Below the pieces are notes generated by a model, which was not told the DNA's origin, ran no database searches, and saw only the letters and a list, made by a program, of their open reading frames with translations. Below, in pieces: positions 1-12,730 of a stretch of DNA of 64,000 nucleotides (the first letter of the stretch is position 1; every line of letters begins with the position of its first letter). The DNA is from Ptiloglossa arizonensis. Its lineage: Eukaryota > Arthropoda > Insecta > Hymenoptera > Colletidae. A program made the position numbers and the translations under genes. The stretch spans positions 1 through 64,000 of the forward strand of contig NW_027478769.1 in the NCBI RefSeq assembly GCF_051014685.1, in the 5' to 3' direction.

Positions 1-2770
1 CATTCCTTAACTTCAAACTCCCATATCTCGCGAACGGATTGACGAACTCGAGATATTCCTGTTGCATCTGAAAGTAGAAACTCGCCCGATTACAACGGTA
101 TGTGTATTTTTCCCCTAGGCCATTGTAGTTATTGGTTTTGGGAATCAGACTTTCGAAAATTTTTGATGGTTGCTCAACCATTACTTAAATTCAAACTCCC
201 ATATCTCGCGAACGAATTGACGACTCGATTATTTCCTGTTGCATCTGAAAGCAGAAACTCGTCCGATTACAACGGTATGTGTATTTTTGCCCTAGGCCAT
301 AGTAGTTGTTGGTTTCGAGTATCAGACTTGCGAAAATTTTGATGGTTTCTCACCATTCCTTAATTTAAACTCCCATATCTCGCGAACGGATTGACGAACT
401 CGAGATATTCTGTTGCATCTGAAAGTAGAAACTCGCCCGATTACAACGGTATGTGTATTTTTCCCCCAGGCCTTTGTAGTTATTGGTTTTGGGAATCAGA
501 CTTTCGAAAATTTTGATGGTTGCTCAACCATTCCTTAACTTCAAACTCCCATATCTCGCGAACGAATTGACGAACTCGAGAAATTCCTGTTGTATCTGAA
601 AGCAGAAACTCGACCGATTACAACGGTATGTGTATTTTTGCCCTAGGCCATAGTAGTTATTGGTTTCGAGTATCAGATATGCGAAAGTTTTGATGGAATC
701 TCAACCATTCTTTAACTTCAAACTCCCATATCTCGCGAACGGATTGACGAACTCGAGATATTCCTGTTGCATCTGAAAGTTGGAACTCGCCTCATTACAA
801 TGGTGTGTGTACTTTTCTCCTCGGGCCATTCCAGTTATTGGTTTCGAGTATCAGACTTGCGAAAATTTTGATGGTTTCTCAACCATTCCTTAACTTCAAA
901 CTCCCATATCTCGCGAACGGATTGACGAACTCGAGATATTCCTGTTACATCTGAAAGTAGAAACTCGCCCCATTATAATGGTGTGTGTACTTTTCTCCTA
1001 GGCCATTCCAGTTATGGTTTCGAGTATCAGACTTGCGAACATATTGATGGTTTCTCAACCATTCCTTAACTTCAAACTCCCATATCTTGCGAACGGATTG
1101 ACGAACTCGAGAAATTCCTGTTGCATCTGAAAGTAGAAACTCGCCCCGATTTCAACGGTGTGTGTACTTCTCCCCTAGGCCATAGTAGTTATTGGTTTCG
1201 AGTATCAGACATGCGAAAATTTTGATGGATTCTCAACCATTCCTTAACTTCAAACTCCCATATCTCGCGAACGGATTGACGAACTCGAGATATTCCTGTT
1301 GCATCTGCAAGTAGGAACTCGCCCCATTACAATGGTGCGTGTACTTTTCTCCTCGGCCATTCCAGTTATTGGTTTCGAGTATCAGACTTGCGAAAATTTT
1401 GATGGTTTCTCAACATTCCTTAACTTCAAACTCCCATATCTCGCGAACGGATTGACGAACACTAGATATTCCTGTTGCATCTGAAAGTAGAAACTCGCCC
1501 CATTACAATGGTGAGTGTACTTTTCTCCTCGGCCATTCCAGTTATTGGTTTCGAGTATCAGACTTGCGAAATTTTGATGGTTTCTCAACCATTCCTTAAC
1601 TTCAAACTCCCATATCTCGCGAACGGATTGACGAACTCGAGATATTCCTGTTGCATCTGAAAGTAGAAACTCGCCCCATTACAATGGTGTGTGTACTTTT
1701 CTCCTCGGCCATTCCAGTTATTGGTTTCGAGTATCAGACTTGCGAAAATTTTGATGGTTTCTCAACCATTCCTTAACTTCAAACTCCCATATCTCGCGAA
1801 CGGATTGACCAACTCGAGATATTCCTGTTATCTGAAACCAGAAACTCGCCCCATTATAATGGTGTGTGTACTTTTCTCCTAGGCCATTCCAGTTATTGGT
1901 TTCGAGTATCTGACCAGCGAACATATTGATGGTTTCTCAACATTCCTTAACTTCAAACTCCCATATCTTGCGAACGGATTGACGAACTCGAGAAATTCCT
2001 GTTGCATCTGAAAGTAGAAACTCGCCCGATTTCAACGGTGTGTGTACTTTTCCCCTAGGCCATAGTAGTTATTGGTTTCGAGTATCAGACATGCGAAAAT
2101 TTTGATGATTCTCAATCATTCCTTAACTTCAAACTCCCATATCTCGCGAACGGATTGACGATCTCGAGATATTCCTGTTGCATCTGAAAGTAGAAACTCG
2201 CCCCATTACAATGGTGTGTGTACTTTTCTCCTCGGCCATTCCAGTTATTGGTTTCTAGTATCAGACTTGCGAAAATGTTGATGGTTTCTCAACCGTTCCT
2301 TAATTTCAAACTCCCATATCTCGCGAACGGATTGACGAGATCTAGAAAATTCCTGTTGCATCTGAAAGTAGAAACTCGCCCGATTACAAGGGTATGTGTA
2401 TTTTTCCCTAGGCCTTTGTAGTTATTGGTTTCGTGTATCAGACTTGCGAAAATTTTGATGGTTTCTCAACCATTCCTTACCTTCAAACACCCATATCTCG
2501 CGAACGGAATGACGACCTCGAGAAATTCCTGTTGCATCTGAAAGTAGAAACTCGCCCGATTACAATGTTGTGTGTACTTTTCCCCTAGGCCATTCCAGTT
2601 ATTGGTTTCGAGTATCAGACTTGCGAAAATTTTGATGGTTTCTCAACCGTTCCTTAATTTCAAACTCCCATATCTCGCGAACGGATTGACGAACTCGAGA
2701 AATTCCTGTTGCATCTGAAAGCAGAACTCGTCCGATTACAACGGTATGTGTATTTTTGCTGGCCATAGTA
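1..2770 (+). repeat. Satellite block, first copy of the CTCCTCGG subtype, indel-rich
   Basis: Positions 1 to about 2270 are a second copy of 6889 to about 9166 (offset 6888 at the start, 6896 at the end). Typical marks are GATATTCC after CTCGA, TTTTCTCCTCGGCC, and a monomer with CATCTGCAAGTAGG near 1300. Compared with its partner this copy carries about 13 single- or two-base indels, mostly in short homopolymers. From 2280 to 2770 the monomers are of mixed type, still with indels (for example TTTTTGCTGGCC near 2755). Confidence 0.85.
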
Positions 2771-2820
2771 GTTATTGGTTTCGGGTATCAGACTTGCGAA
2801 AATTTTGATGGTTTCTCAAG

Positions 2821-3882
2821 CATTCCTTAACTTCAAATTCCCATATCTCGCGAACGGATTGACGAACTCGTTTATTTCCTGTTGCATCTGAAAGTAGAAA
2901 GTCGACCGATTACAATGGTGTGTGTACTTTTCCCCCAGGTCATTCCAGTTATTCGTTTCTAGCATCAGAATTGCGAAAATTTTGATGGTTTCTCAACCAT
3001 TGCTTAACATCAAACTCCCATATCTCGCGAACGGATTGACGAACTCGAGGAACTCCTGTTGCATCTGAAAGTAGAAACTCGCCCAATTACAAAGGTATGT
3101 GTATTTTTCCCCTAGGCCATAGTAGTTATTAGTTTCGAGTATCAGACTTGCGAAAATTGTGATGGTCTCTCAACCATTCCTTAACTTCAAACACCCATAT
3201 CTCGCGAACGGATTGACGAACTCGAGGAATTCCTGTTGCACCTGAAAGTAGAAACTCGCCCCATTACAATGGTGTGTGTACTTTTCCCCTAGGCCATAGT
3301 AGTTATTGGTTTCGAGTATCAGACTTGCGAAAATTTTGATGGTTTCTCAAGCATTCCTTAACTTCAAATTCCCATATCTCGCGAACGGATTGACGAACTC
3401 GATTATTTCCTGTTGCATCTGAAAGTAGAAAGTCGACCGATTACAATGGTGTGTGTACTTTTCCCCCAGGTCATTCCAGTTATTCGTTTCTAGCATCAGA
3501 ATTGCGAAAATTTTGATGGTTTCTCAACCATTGCTTAACATCAAACTCCCATATCTCGCGAACGGATTGACGAACTCGAGAAACTCCTGTTGCATCTGAA
3601 AGTAGAAACTCGCCCAATTACAAAGGTATGTGTATTTTTCCCCTAGGCCATAGTAGTTATTGGTTTCGAGTATCAGACTTGCGAAAATTGTGATGGTCTC
3701 TCAACCATTCCTTAACTTCAAACACCCATATCTCGCGAACGGATTGACGAACTCGAGGAATTCCTGTTGCATCTGAAAGTAGAAACTCGCCCCGTTACAA
3801 TGGTGTGTGTACTTTTCCCCTAGGCCATTCCAGTTATTGGTTTCGCGTATCACACTTGCGAAGATTTTGATGGTTTGTCAAC
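2821..3882 (+). repeat. 3-mer higher-order repeat, 2 x 531 bp
   Basis: The three monomers at 2821-3351 recur at 3352-3882, offset exactly 531 bp. Shared marks are TTCAAATTCCC, AAAGTCGACCG, TTTTCCCCCAGGTC, TTCGTTTCTAGCATCAG and CCATTGCTTAACATC. Copies differ by a handful of substitutions until about the last 70 bp, where the second copy switches to another monomer type (GCGTATCACACTTGCG). Confidence 0.9.
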
Positions 3883-4413
3883 CATTCCTTAACTTCAAAC
3901 TCCCATACCTCGCGAACGGATTGACGAACTCGAGAAATTCCTGTTGCATCTGAAATTAGAAACTCGCCCCATTACAATGGTGTGTGTACTTTTCCCCTAG
4001 GCCATTCCAGTTACTGGTATCGAGTATCAGACTTTCGAAAATTTTGATGGTTTCTCAACCCTTCCTTAACTTCAAACTCCCATATCTCGCGAACGGATTG
4101 ACGTGCTCGAGGAATTCCTGTTGCATCTGAAAGTAGAAACTCGCCCCATTACAATGGTGTGTGTACTTTTCCCCTAGGCCATTCCAGTTATTGGTTTCGC
4201 GTATCACAATTGCGAAGATTTTGATGGTTTGTCAACCATTCCTTAACTTCAAACTCCCATATCTCGCGAACGGATTGACGTACTGGAGAAATTCCTGTTG
4301 CATCTGAAAGTAGAAACTCGCCCGATTACAAAGGTATGTGAATTTTTCCCCTAGGCCATTGTAGTTATTGGTTTCGAGTATCAGACTTGCGAAAATTTTG
4401 ATGGTTTCTCAAC
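3883..4413 (+). repeat. Mixed-type satellite monomers
   Basis: Three monomers without a clear higher-order unit. The GCGTATCACA-type monomer that ends at 3882 recurs two monomers later, ending near 4236. No gene or other element is seen. Confidence 0.85.
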
Positions 4414-6181
4414 CATTCCTTAACTTCAAACTCCCATATCTCGCGAACGGATTGACGAACTCGAGATATTCCTGTTGCATCTGAAAGTAGAAACTCGCCC
4501 CATTACATTGGTCAGTGTACTTTTCTCCTAGGCCATTCCAGTTATTGGTTTCGAGTATCAGACCAGCGAAAATTTTGATGGTTTCTCAACCATTCCTTAA
4601 CTTCGAACTCCCATATCTCGCAAACGGATCGACGAACTCGAGAAATTCCTGTTGCATCTGAAAGTAGAAACTCGCCCGATTACAACGGTATATGTATTTT
4701 TACCCTAGGCCTTTGTAGTTATTGGTTTCGGGACTCAGACTTGCGAAAATTTTGATGGTTTCTCAACCATTCCTTAACTTCAAACTCCCATATCTCGCGA
4801 ACGGATTGGCGAACCCGTGAAATTCCTATTGCATCTGAAAGCAGAAACTCGCCCGATTAAAACGGTATGCGTATTTTTGCGCTAGGCCTTTGTAGTTATT
4901 GGTTTCTGGTATCAGGCTTGCGTAAATTTTGATGGTTTCTCAACCATTCCTTAACCTCAAACTCCCATATCTCGCGAACGGATTGACGAACACGAGAAAC
5001 TGCTATTGCATCTGAAAGCAGAAACTCGCCCGATTTCAACGGTATGTGTACTTTTCCCCTAGGCCATTCCAGTTATTGGTTTCGAGTATCAGATCAGCGA
5101 AAATTTTTGTGGTTTCTCAACCATTCCTTAACTTCAAACTCCGATATCTCGCGAACGGATTGACAAAATTGAGAAATTCCTGTTGCATCTGAAAGTAGAA
5201 ACTCGCCCGATTACAATGGTGTGTGTACTTTTCCCCTAGGCCATTCCAGTTATTGGTTTCGAGTATCAGACTTGCGATAATTTTGGTTTCTCAACCATTC
5301 CTTAACTTCAAACTCCCATATCTCGCGAACGGATTGACGAACTCGAGAAACTCCTATTGCATCTGAAAGTAGAAACTCGCCCGATTACAACAGTGTGTAT
5401 GTACTTTTCCCCTTTGGCCATTCCAGTTATTGGTTTCGAGTATCAGACTTGCGAAAACATTGATGGTTTCTCAAGCATTCCTTAACTTCAAACTCCCATA
5501 TCATGCGAACGGATTGACGAACTCGAGAAATTCCTGTTGCATCTGAAAGTAGAAACTCGCCCTATTACAGCGGTATGTGTATTTTTGCCTAGGCCATAGT
5601 AGTTATTCGTTTCGAGTATCAGAATTGCTAAAATTTAATGGTTTCTCAACCATTCCTTAATTTCAAACTCCCATATCTCGCGAACGGATTGACGAACTCG
5701 AGAAATTCTTGTTGCATCTGAAAGTAGAAACTCGCCCGATTACAACGGTATGTGTATTTTTGCCCTAGGCAATAGTAGTTATTGGTTTCGAGTAAAAGAC
5801 TTGCGAAAACTTTGATTGTTTCTCAAGCATTCCTTAACTTCAAACTCCCATATCATGCGAACGGATTGACGAACTCGAGAAATTCCTAATGCATCTGAAA
5901 GCAGAAACTCGCCCGATTACAACGGTATGCGTATTTTTCCCCTCGGCCTTTGTAGTTATTTGTTTCGGGTATCAGACATGCGAAAATTTTAATGGTTTCT
6001 CTACCATTCCTTAACTTCAAACTCCCATATCTCGCGAACGAATTGACTAACTCGAGAAATTCCTGTTGCATCTGAAAGCAGAAACTCGCCCGATTACAAC
6101 GGTATGTGTATTTTTCCCCTCGGCCTTTGTAGTTATTGGTTTCGGGTATCAGACTTGCGAAAATTTTGATGGTTTCCCTAC
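4414..6181 (+). repeat. Outlying copy of the a-p monomer series (types m n o j e f g h, then chimeras)
   Basis: Using the letters defined for the 18.4-34.5 kb block, starts are m 4414, n 4591, o 4768, j 4945, e 5122, f 5296, g 5476, h 5651, a chimeric i/k at 5828 and an l-like monomer at 6005. Segment 4414-5475 is collinear with 32541-33602 (both 1062 bp). The length variants e (174), f (180) and g (175) are kept, so the order is inherited and not a chance likeness. Confidence 0.88.
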
Positions 6182-9170
6182 CATTCCTTAACTTCAAACT
6201 CCCATATCTCGCGAACGGATTGACGAACTCGAGATATTCCTGTTGCATCTGAAAGTAGAAACTCGCCCGATTACAACGGTATGTGTATTTTTCCCCAGGC
6301 CTTTGTAGTTATTGGTTTTGGGAATCAGACTTTCGAAAATTTTGATGGTTGCTCAACCATTCCTTAACTTCAAACTCCCATATCTCGCGAACGAATTGAC
6401 GAACTCGAGAAATTACTGTTGCATCTGAAAGCAGAAACTCGCCCGATTACAACGGTATGTGTATTTTTGCCATAGGCCATAGTAGTTATTGGTTTCGAGT
6501 ATCAGATATGCGAAAGTTTTGATGGAATCTCAACCATTCTTTAACTTCAAACTCCCATATCTCGCGAACGGATTGACGAACTCGAGATATTCCTGTTGCA
6601 TCTGAAAGTAGAAACTCGCCCCATTACAAAGGTGTGCGTACTTTTCTCCTAGGCCATTCCAGTTATTGGTTTCGAGTATCAGACTTGCGAAAATTTTGAT
6701 GGTTTCTCAAGCGTTCCTTAACTTCAAACTCCCATATCTCGTAAACGGATTGACGAACTCGAGATATACCTGTTGCATCTGAAAGTAGAAACTCGCCCCA
6801 TTACAATGGCGTGTGTACTTTTCTCCTAGGCCATTCCAGTTATTGGTTTCAAGTATCAGACTTGCGAAAATTTTGATGGTTTCAAAACCATTCCTTAACT
6901 TCAAACTCCCATATCTCGCGAACGGATTGACGAACTCGAGATATTCCTGTTGCATCTGAAAGTAGAAACTCGCCCGATTACAACGGTATGTGTATTTTTC
7001 CCCTAGGCCATTGTAGTTATTGGTTTTGGGAATCAGACTTTCGAAAATTTTGATGGTTGCTCAACCATTACTTAAATTCAAACTCCCATATCTCGCGAAC
7101 GAATTGACGAACTCGATTATTTCCTGTTGCATCTGAAAGCAGAAACTCGTCCGATTACAACGGTATGTGTATTTTTGCCCTAGGCCATAGTAGTTGTTGG
7201 TTTCGAGTATCAGACTTGCGAAAATTTTGATGGTTTCTCAACCATTCCTTAAATTTAAACTCCCATATCTCGCGAACGGATTGACGAACTCGAGATATTC
7301 CTGTTGCATCTGAAAGTAGAAACTCGCCCGATTACAACGGTATGTGTATTTTTCCCCCAGGCCTTTGTAGTTATTGGTTTTGGGAATCAGACTTTCGAAA
7401 ATTTTGATGGTTGCTCAACCATTCCTTAACTTCAAACTCCCATATCTCGCGAACGAATTGACGAACTCGAGAAATTCCTGTTGTATCTGAAAGCAGAAAC
7501 TCGCCCGATTACAACGGTATGTGTATTTTTGCCCTAGGCCATAGTAGTTATTGGTTTCGAGTATCAGATATGCGAAAGTTTTGATGGAATCTCAACCATT
7601 CTTTAACTTCAAACTCCCATATCTCGCGAACGGATTGACGAACTCGAGATATTCCTGTTGCATCTGAAAGTAGGAACTCGCCTCATTACAATGGTGTGTG
7701 TACTTTTCTCCTCGGCCATTCCAGTTATTGGTTTCGAGTATCAGACTTGCGAAAATTTTGATGGTTTCTCAACCATTCCTTAACTTCAAACTCCCATATC
7801 TCGCGAACGGATTGACGAACTCGAGATATTCCTGTTACATCTGAAAGTAGAAACTCGCCCCATTATAATGGTGTGTGTACTTTTCTCCTAGGCCATTCCA
7901 GTTATTGGTTTCGAGTATCTGACCAGCGAACATATTGATGGTTTCTCAACCATTCCTTAACTTCAAACTCCCATATCTTGCGAACGGATTGACGAACTCG
8001 AGAAATTCCTGTTGCATCTGAAAGTAGAAACTCGCCCGATTTCAACGGTGTGTGTACTTCTCCCCTAGGCCATAGTAGTTATTGGTTTCGAGTATCAGAC
8101 ATGCGAAAATTTTGATGGATTCTCAACCATTCCTTAACTTCAAACTCCCATATCTCGCGAACGGATTGACGAACTCGAGATATTCCTGTTGCATCTGCAA
8201 GTAGGAACTCGCCCCATTACAATGGTGCGTGTACTTTTCTCCTCGGCCATTCCAGTTATTGGTTTCGAGTATCAGACTTGCGAAAATTTTGATGGTTTCT
8301 CAACCATTCCTTAACTTCAAACTCCCATATCTCGCGAACGGATTGACGAACACTAGATATTCCTGTTGCATCTGAAAGTAGAAACTCGCCCCATTACAAT
8401 GGTGAGTGTACTTTTCTCCTCGGCCATTCCAGTTATTGGTTTCGAGTATCAGACTTGCGAAAATTTTGATGGTTTCTCAACCATTCCTTAACTTCAAACT
8501 CCCATATCTCGCGAACGGATTGACGAACTCGAGATATTCCTGTTGCATCTGAAAGTAGAAACTCGCCCCATTACAATGGTGTGTGTACTTTTCTCCTCGG
8601 CCATTCCAGTTATTGGTTTCGAGTATCAGACTTGCGAAAATTTTGATGGTTTCTCAACCATTCCTTAACTTCAAACTCCCATATCTCGCGAACGGATTGA
8701 CCAACTCGAGATATTCCTGTTACATCTGAAACCAGAAACTCGCCCCATTATAATGGTGTGTGTACTTTTCTCCTAGGCCATTCCAGTTATTGGTTTCGAG
8801 TATCTGACCAGCGAACATATTGATGGTTTCTCAACCATTCCTTAACTTCAAACTCCCATATCTTGCGAACGGATTGACGAACTCGAGAAATTCCTGTTGC
8901 ATCTGAAAGTAGAAACTCGCCCGATTTCAACGGTGTGTGTACTTTTCCCCTAGGCCATAGTAGTTATTGGTTTCGAGTATCAGACATGCGAAAATTTTGA
9001 TGGATTCTCAATCATTCCTTAACTTCAAACTCCCATATCTCGCGAACGGATTGACGATCTCGAGATATTCCTGTTGCATCTGAAAGTAGAAACTCGCCCC
9101 ATTACAATGGTGTGTGTACTTTTCTCCTCGGCCATTCCAGTTATTGGTTTCTAGTATCAGACTTGCGAAA
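6182..9170 (+). repeat. CTCCTCGG-subtype satellite block, second copy
   Basis: From 6889 this block is the partner of 1-2270, and 7774 to about 9080 is the partner of 35550 to about 36850. Monomers at 6358, 6535 and 6712 match 34842, 35019 and 35196. Marks are GGTTTTGGGAATCAG with CTTTCGAAAA, ATATGCGAAAGTTTTGATGGAATC, CATTATAATGG, CTGACCAGCGAACATATTG and the CATCTGCAAGTAGG monomer near 8190. Confidence 0.9.
8482..8658 (+). repeat. Representative 177-bp monomer
   Basis: This is an intact monomer showing the landmarks. Counted from CATTCC as 1, they are a CENP-B-box-like 17-mer at 19-35, TCGCGA (NruI site) at 28-33, CTCGAG (XhoI) at 47-52, a variable segment at about 93-130, and AAAATTTT at 156-163. 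Most monomers also have CCTAGG (AvrII) at 114-119; this copy belongs to the CTCCTCGGCC subtype and lacks it. Several landmarks are short palindromes. Confidence 0.93.
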
Positions 9171-9543
9171 ATTTTGATGGTTTCTCAACCATTCCTTAAC
9201 TTCATACTCCCATATCTCGCGAACGGATTAACGAACTCGAGATATTCCTGTTACATCTGAAAGTAGAAACTCGCCCCATTATGATGGTGTGTATACTTTT
9301 CTCCTAGGCCATTCCAGTTATTGGTTTCGAGTATCTGACCAGCGAACATATTGATGGGTTCTCAACCATTCCTTAAATTCAAACTCCCATATCACGCGAA
9401 CGGATTGACGAACTCGAGAAATTCCTGTTGCATCTGAAAGTTGAAACTCACCCGATTACAAAGGTATGTGTATTTTTCCCCTAGGCCTTTGTAGTTATTG
9501 GTTTCGGGAATCAGACTTGCGAAATTTTTGATGGTTGCTCAAC
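9171..9543 (+). repeat. Mixed-type satellite monomers
   Basis: About two monomers linking the CTCCTCGG block to the 7-mer region. Marks include TTATGATGGTG and CCATATCACGCGAACGG. No gene or other element is seen. Confidence 0.82.
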
Positions 9544-11492
9544 CATTCCTTAACTTCAAACTCCCATATCTGGCGAACGGATTGACGAACACGAGAAATT
9601 CCTGTTGCATCTGAAAGTAGAAGCACGCCCCATTACAACGGTGTGTGTACTTTTCCCCTAGGCCATTCCAGTTATTGGTTTCGAGTAACAGTCTTGCGGA
9701 AATATTGATGGGTTCTCAACCATTCCTTAACTTCAAACTCCCATATCACGCGAACGGATTGACGAACTCGAGAAATTCCTATTGCATCTGAAAGCAGAAA
9801 CTCGCCCGGTTAGAACGGTGTGTGTACTTTTCCCCTAGGCCATTCCAGTTATTGGTTTCGAGTAACAGACTTGCGGAAATATTGATGGTTTCTCAACCAT
9901 TCCTTAACTTCAAACTTCCATATCTCGCGAACGCATTGACGAACTCGAGAATTTCCTATTGCATCTGAAAGCAGAAACTCGCCCGATTACAACGGTATGT
10001 GTATTTTTGCCATAGGCCATTGTAGTTATAGGTTTCGAGTTACAGACTTGCGAAAATTTTGATTGTTTCTCAACCATTCCTTAACTTCAAACTCCCATAT
10101 CTCGCGAACGGATTGACGAACTCGAGAAATTCCTGTTGCATCTGAAAGTAGAAACTCGCCCGATTACAAAGGTATGTGTATTTTTGCCCTAGGCCATTCC
10201 AGTTATTGGTTTCGAGTATCAGACCAGCAAAAATTTTGATGGTTTCTCATCAATTCCTTACCTTCATACACCCATATCTCGCGAACGGAATGACGAACTC
10301 GAGAAATTCCTGTTGCATCTGAAAGTAGAAGCTCGCCCGATTACAATGGTGTGTGTACTTTTCCCCTAGGCCATTCCTGTTATTGGTTTCGAGTAACAGA
10401 CTTGCGAAAATTTTGATGGTTTCTCAACCATTCCTTAACTTCAAACTCCCATATCTCGCGAACGGATTCACGAACTCGAGAATTTCCTATTGCATCTGAA
10501 AGCAGAAACTCGCCCGATTACAACGGTATTTGTATTTTTGCCCTAGGCCATTGTAGTTATTGGTTTCGAGTATCAAACTTGCGAATATTTTGATGGTTTC
10601 TCAACCATTCCTTAACTTCAAACTCCCATATATCGCGATCGGATTGACGAACTCGAGAAATGCCTGTTGCATCTGAAAGTAGAAACTCGCCCGATTACAA
10701 AGGTATGTGTATATTTGCCCTAAGCCATTCCAGTTATTGGTTTCGAGTGTCAGACTAGCGAAATTTTTGATGTATTCTCAACCATTCCTTACCTTCAAAC
10801 ACCCATATCTCGCGATCGGAATGACGAACTCGAGAAATTCCTGTTGCATCTGAAAGTAGAAACTCGCCCCATTACAACGGTGTTTGTACTTTTCCCCTAG
10901 GCCATTCCAGTTATTGGTTTCGAGTAACAGTCTTGCGGAAATATTGATGGGTTCTCAACCATTCCTTAACTTCAAACTCCCATATCACGCGAACGGATTG
11001 ACGAACTCGAGAAATTCCTATTGCATCTGAAAGCAGAAACTCGCCCGGTTAGAACGGTTTGTGTACTTTTCCCCTAGGCCATTCCAGTTATTGGTTTCGA
11101 GTAACAGACTTGCGGAAATATTGATGGTTTTCTCAACCATTCCTTAACTTCAAACTTCCATATCTCGCGAACGCATTAACGAACTCGAGAATTTCCTATT
11201 GCATCTGAGAGCAGAAACCTCGCCCGATTACCAACGGTATGTGTATTTTTGCCATAGGCCATTGTAGTTATTGGTTTCGAGTATCAAACTTGCGAAATTT
11301 TGATGGTTTCTCAACCATTCCTTAACTTCAAACTCCCATATCTCGCGAACGGATTGACGTGCTCGAGAAATTCCTGTTGCATCTGAAAGTAGAAACTCGC
11401 CCGATTACAAAGGTATGTGTATTTTTCCCCTAGGCCTTTGTAGTTATTGGTTTCGAGTATCAGACTTGCGAAAATTTTGATGGTTTCTCAAC
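9544..11492 (+). repeat. 7-mer higher-order repeat, offset 1239 bp
   Basis: Monomers at 9544, 9721 and 9898 recur at 10783, 10960 and 11138. The clearest shared stretch is about 9630-10060 against 10869-11300, marked by CAGTCTTGCGGAAATATTG, CCATATCACGCGAACGG and CCCGGTTAGAACGG. The second copy has extra single bases near 11130, 11218 and 11231. Part of the block (about 10085-10440) is also found near 37865-38220 and 41440-41790. Confidence 0.85.
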
Positions 11493-12020
11493 CATTCCTT
11501 AACTTCAACCTCCCATATCTCGCGAACGGATTGACCAACTCGAGATATTCCTGTTACATCTGAAACCAGAAACTCGCCCCATTCTAATGGTGTGTGTACT
11601 TTTCTCCTAGGCCATTCCAGTTATTGGTTTCGAGTATCTGACCAGCGAACATATTGATGGTTTCTCAACCATTCCTTAACTTCAAACTCCCATATCTTGC
11701 GAACGGATTGACGAACTCGAGAAATTCCTGTTGCATCTGAAAGTAGAAACTCGCCCGATTTCAACGGTGTGTGTACTTTTCCCCTAGGCCATAGTAGTTA
11801 TTGGTTTCGAGTATCAGACATGCGAAAATTTTGATGGATTCTCAATCATTCCTTAACTTCAAACTCCCATATCTCGCGAACGGATTGACGATCTCGAGAT
11901 ATTCCTGTTGCATCTGAAAGTAGAAACTTGCCCCATTACAATGGTGTGTGTACTTTTCTCCTCGGCTATTTCAGTTATTGGTTTCTAGTATCAGACTTGC
12001 GAAAATCTTGATGGTTTCTC
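11493..12020 (+). repeat. Short fourth copy of the CTCCTCGG-subtype block
   Basis: Three monomers match 8659 to about 9180, with TTGACCAACTCGAG and CTGAAACCAGAAAC, then GATTTCAACGG, then TTGACGATCTCGAG followed by TTTTCTCCTCGGC. Flanking monomers are of other types, so this is a transplanted segment of about 530 bp. Confidence 0.83.
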
Positions 12021-12730
12021 AACCATTCCTTAACTTCAAACTACCATATCTCGCGAACGGATTGACGAACCTGAGAAATTCCTGTTGCATTTGAAAGTAG
12101 AGACTCGCCGGATTACAATGGTGTGTGTACTTTTCCCCTAGGCCTTTGTAGTTATTGGTTTCGAGTATCAGACTTGCGAAAATTACGATGGTTTCTCAAC
12201 CATTCCTTAACTTCAAACTCCCATATCTCGCGAACGGATTGACGAACTCGAGAATTTCCTGTTGCATTGAAAGTAGAAACTCGCCCGATTACAATGCTGT
12301 GTGTACTTTTCCCCCAGGCCATTCCAGTTATTGGTTTCGAGTATCAGAACAGCGAAAATTTTGATGGTTTCTCAACCATTCCTTAACTTCAAACTCCCAT
12401 ATCTCGCGAACGCATTGACGAACCTGAGAAATTCCTGTTGCATCTGAAAGTAGAAACTCGCCCGATTACAATGGTGTGTGTACTTTTCCCCACGGCCTTT
12501 GTAGTCATTTGTTTCGAGTATCAGACTTGCTAAATTTTGATGGTTTCTCAACCATTCCTTAATTTCAAACTCCCATATCTCGGGAACGGATTGTCGAACT
12601 CGAGAAATTCCTGTTGCATCTGAATGCAGAAAAACCGCCCGATGACAATGGTATGTGTATTTTTGCCCTAGGCCATAGTAGTTATTGGTTTCGAGTATCA
12701 GACTTGCCAAAATTTTGATGGTTTCTCATC
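12021..12730 (+). repeat. Mixed-type satellite monomers
   Basis: Four monomers with AACCTGAGAAATTCC and a GGGAACGGATTGTCG variant, without a tandem higher-order unit. Minus-strand reading through two of them gives a passive 112-codon open frame, with no sign of a gene. Confidence 0.82.

Noticed and set aside
1..2770. Indel-rich start as a rapidly evolving or degenerate array edge
   Set aside because: Degenerate edges gain substitutions as well as indels. Here changes are mostly homopolymer-length changes against an otherwise matching partner, so sequencing or consensus error is the simpler reading.
5886..6248. Open frames of 61-120 codons on both strands as possible repeat-protein genes
   Set aside because: They follow the satellite period exactly, exist only where a conserved TGA is lost or a 1-bp indel shifts frame, appear in many copies with no start or stop context, and resemble no protein family I know.
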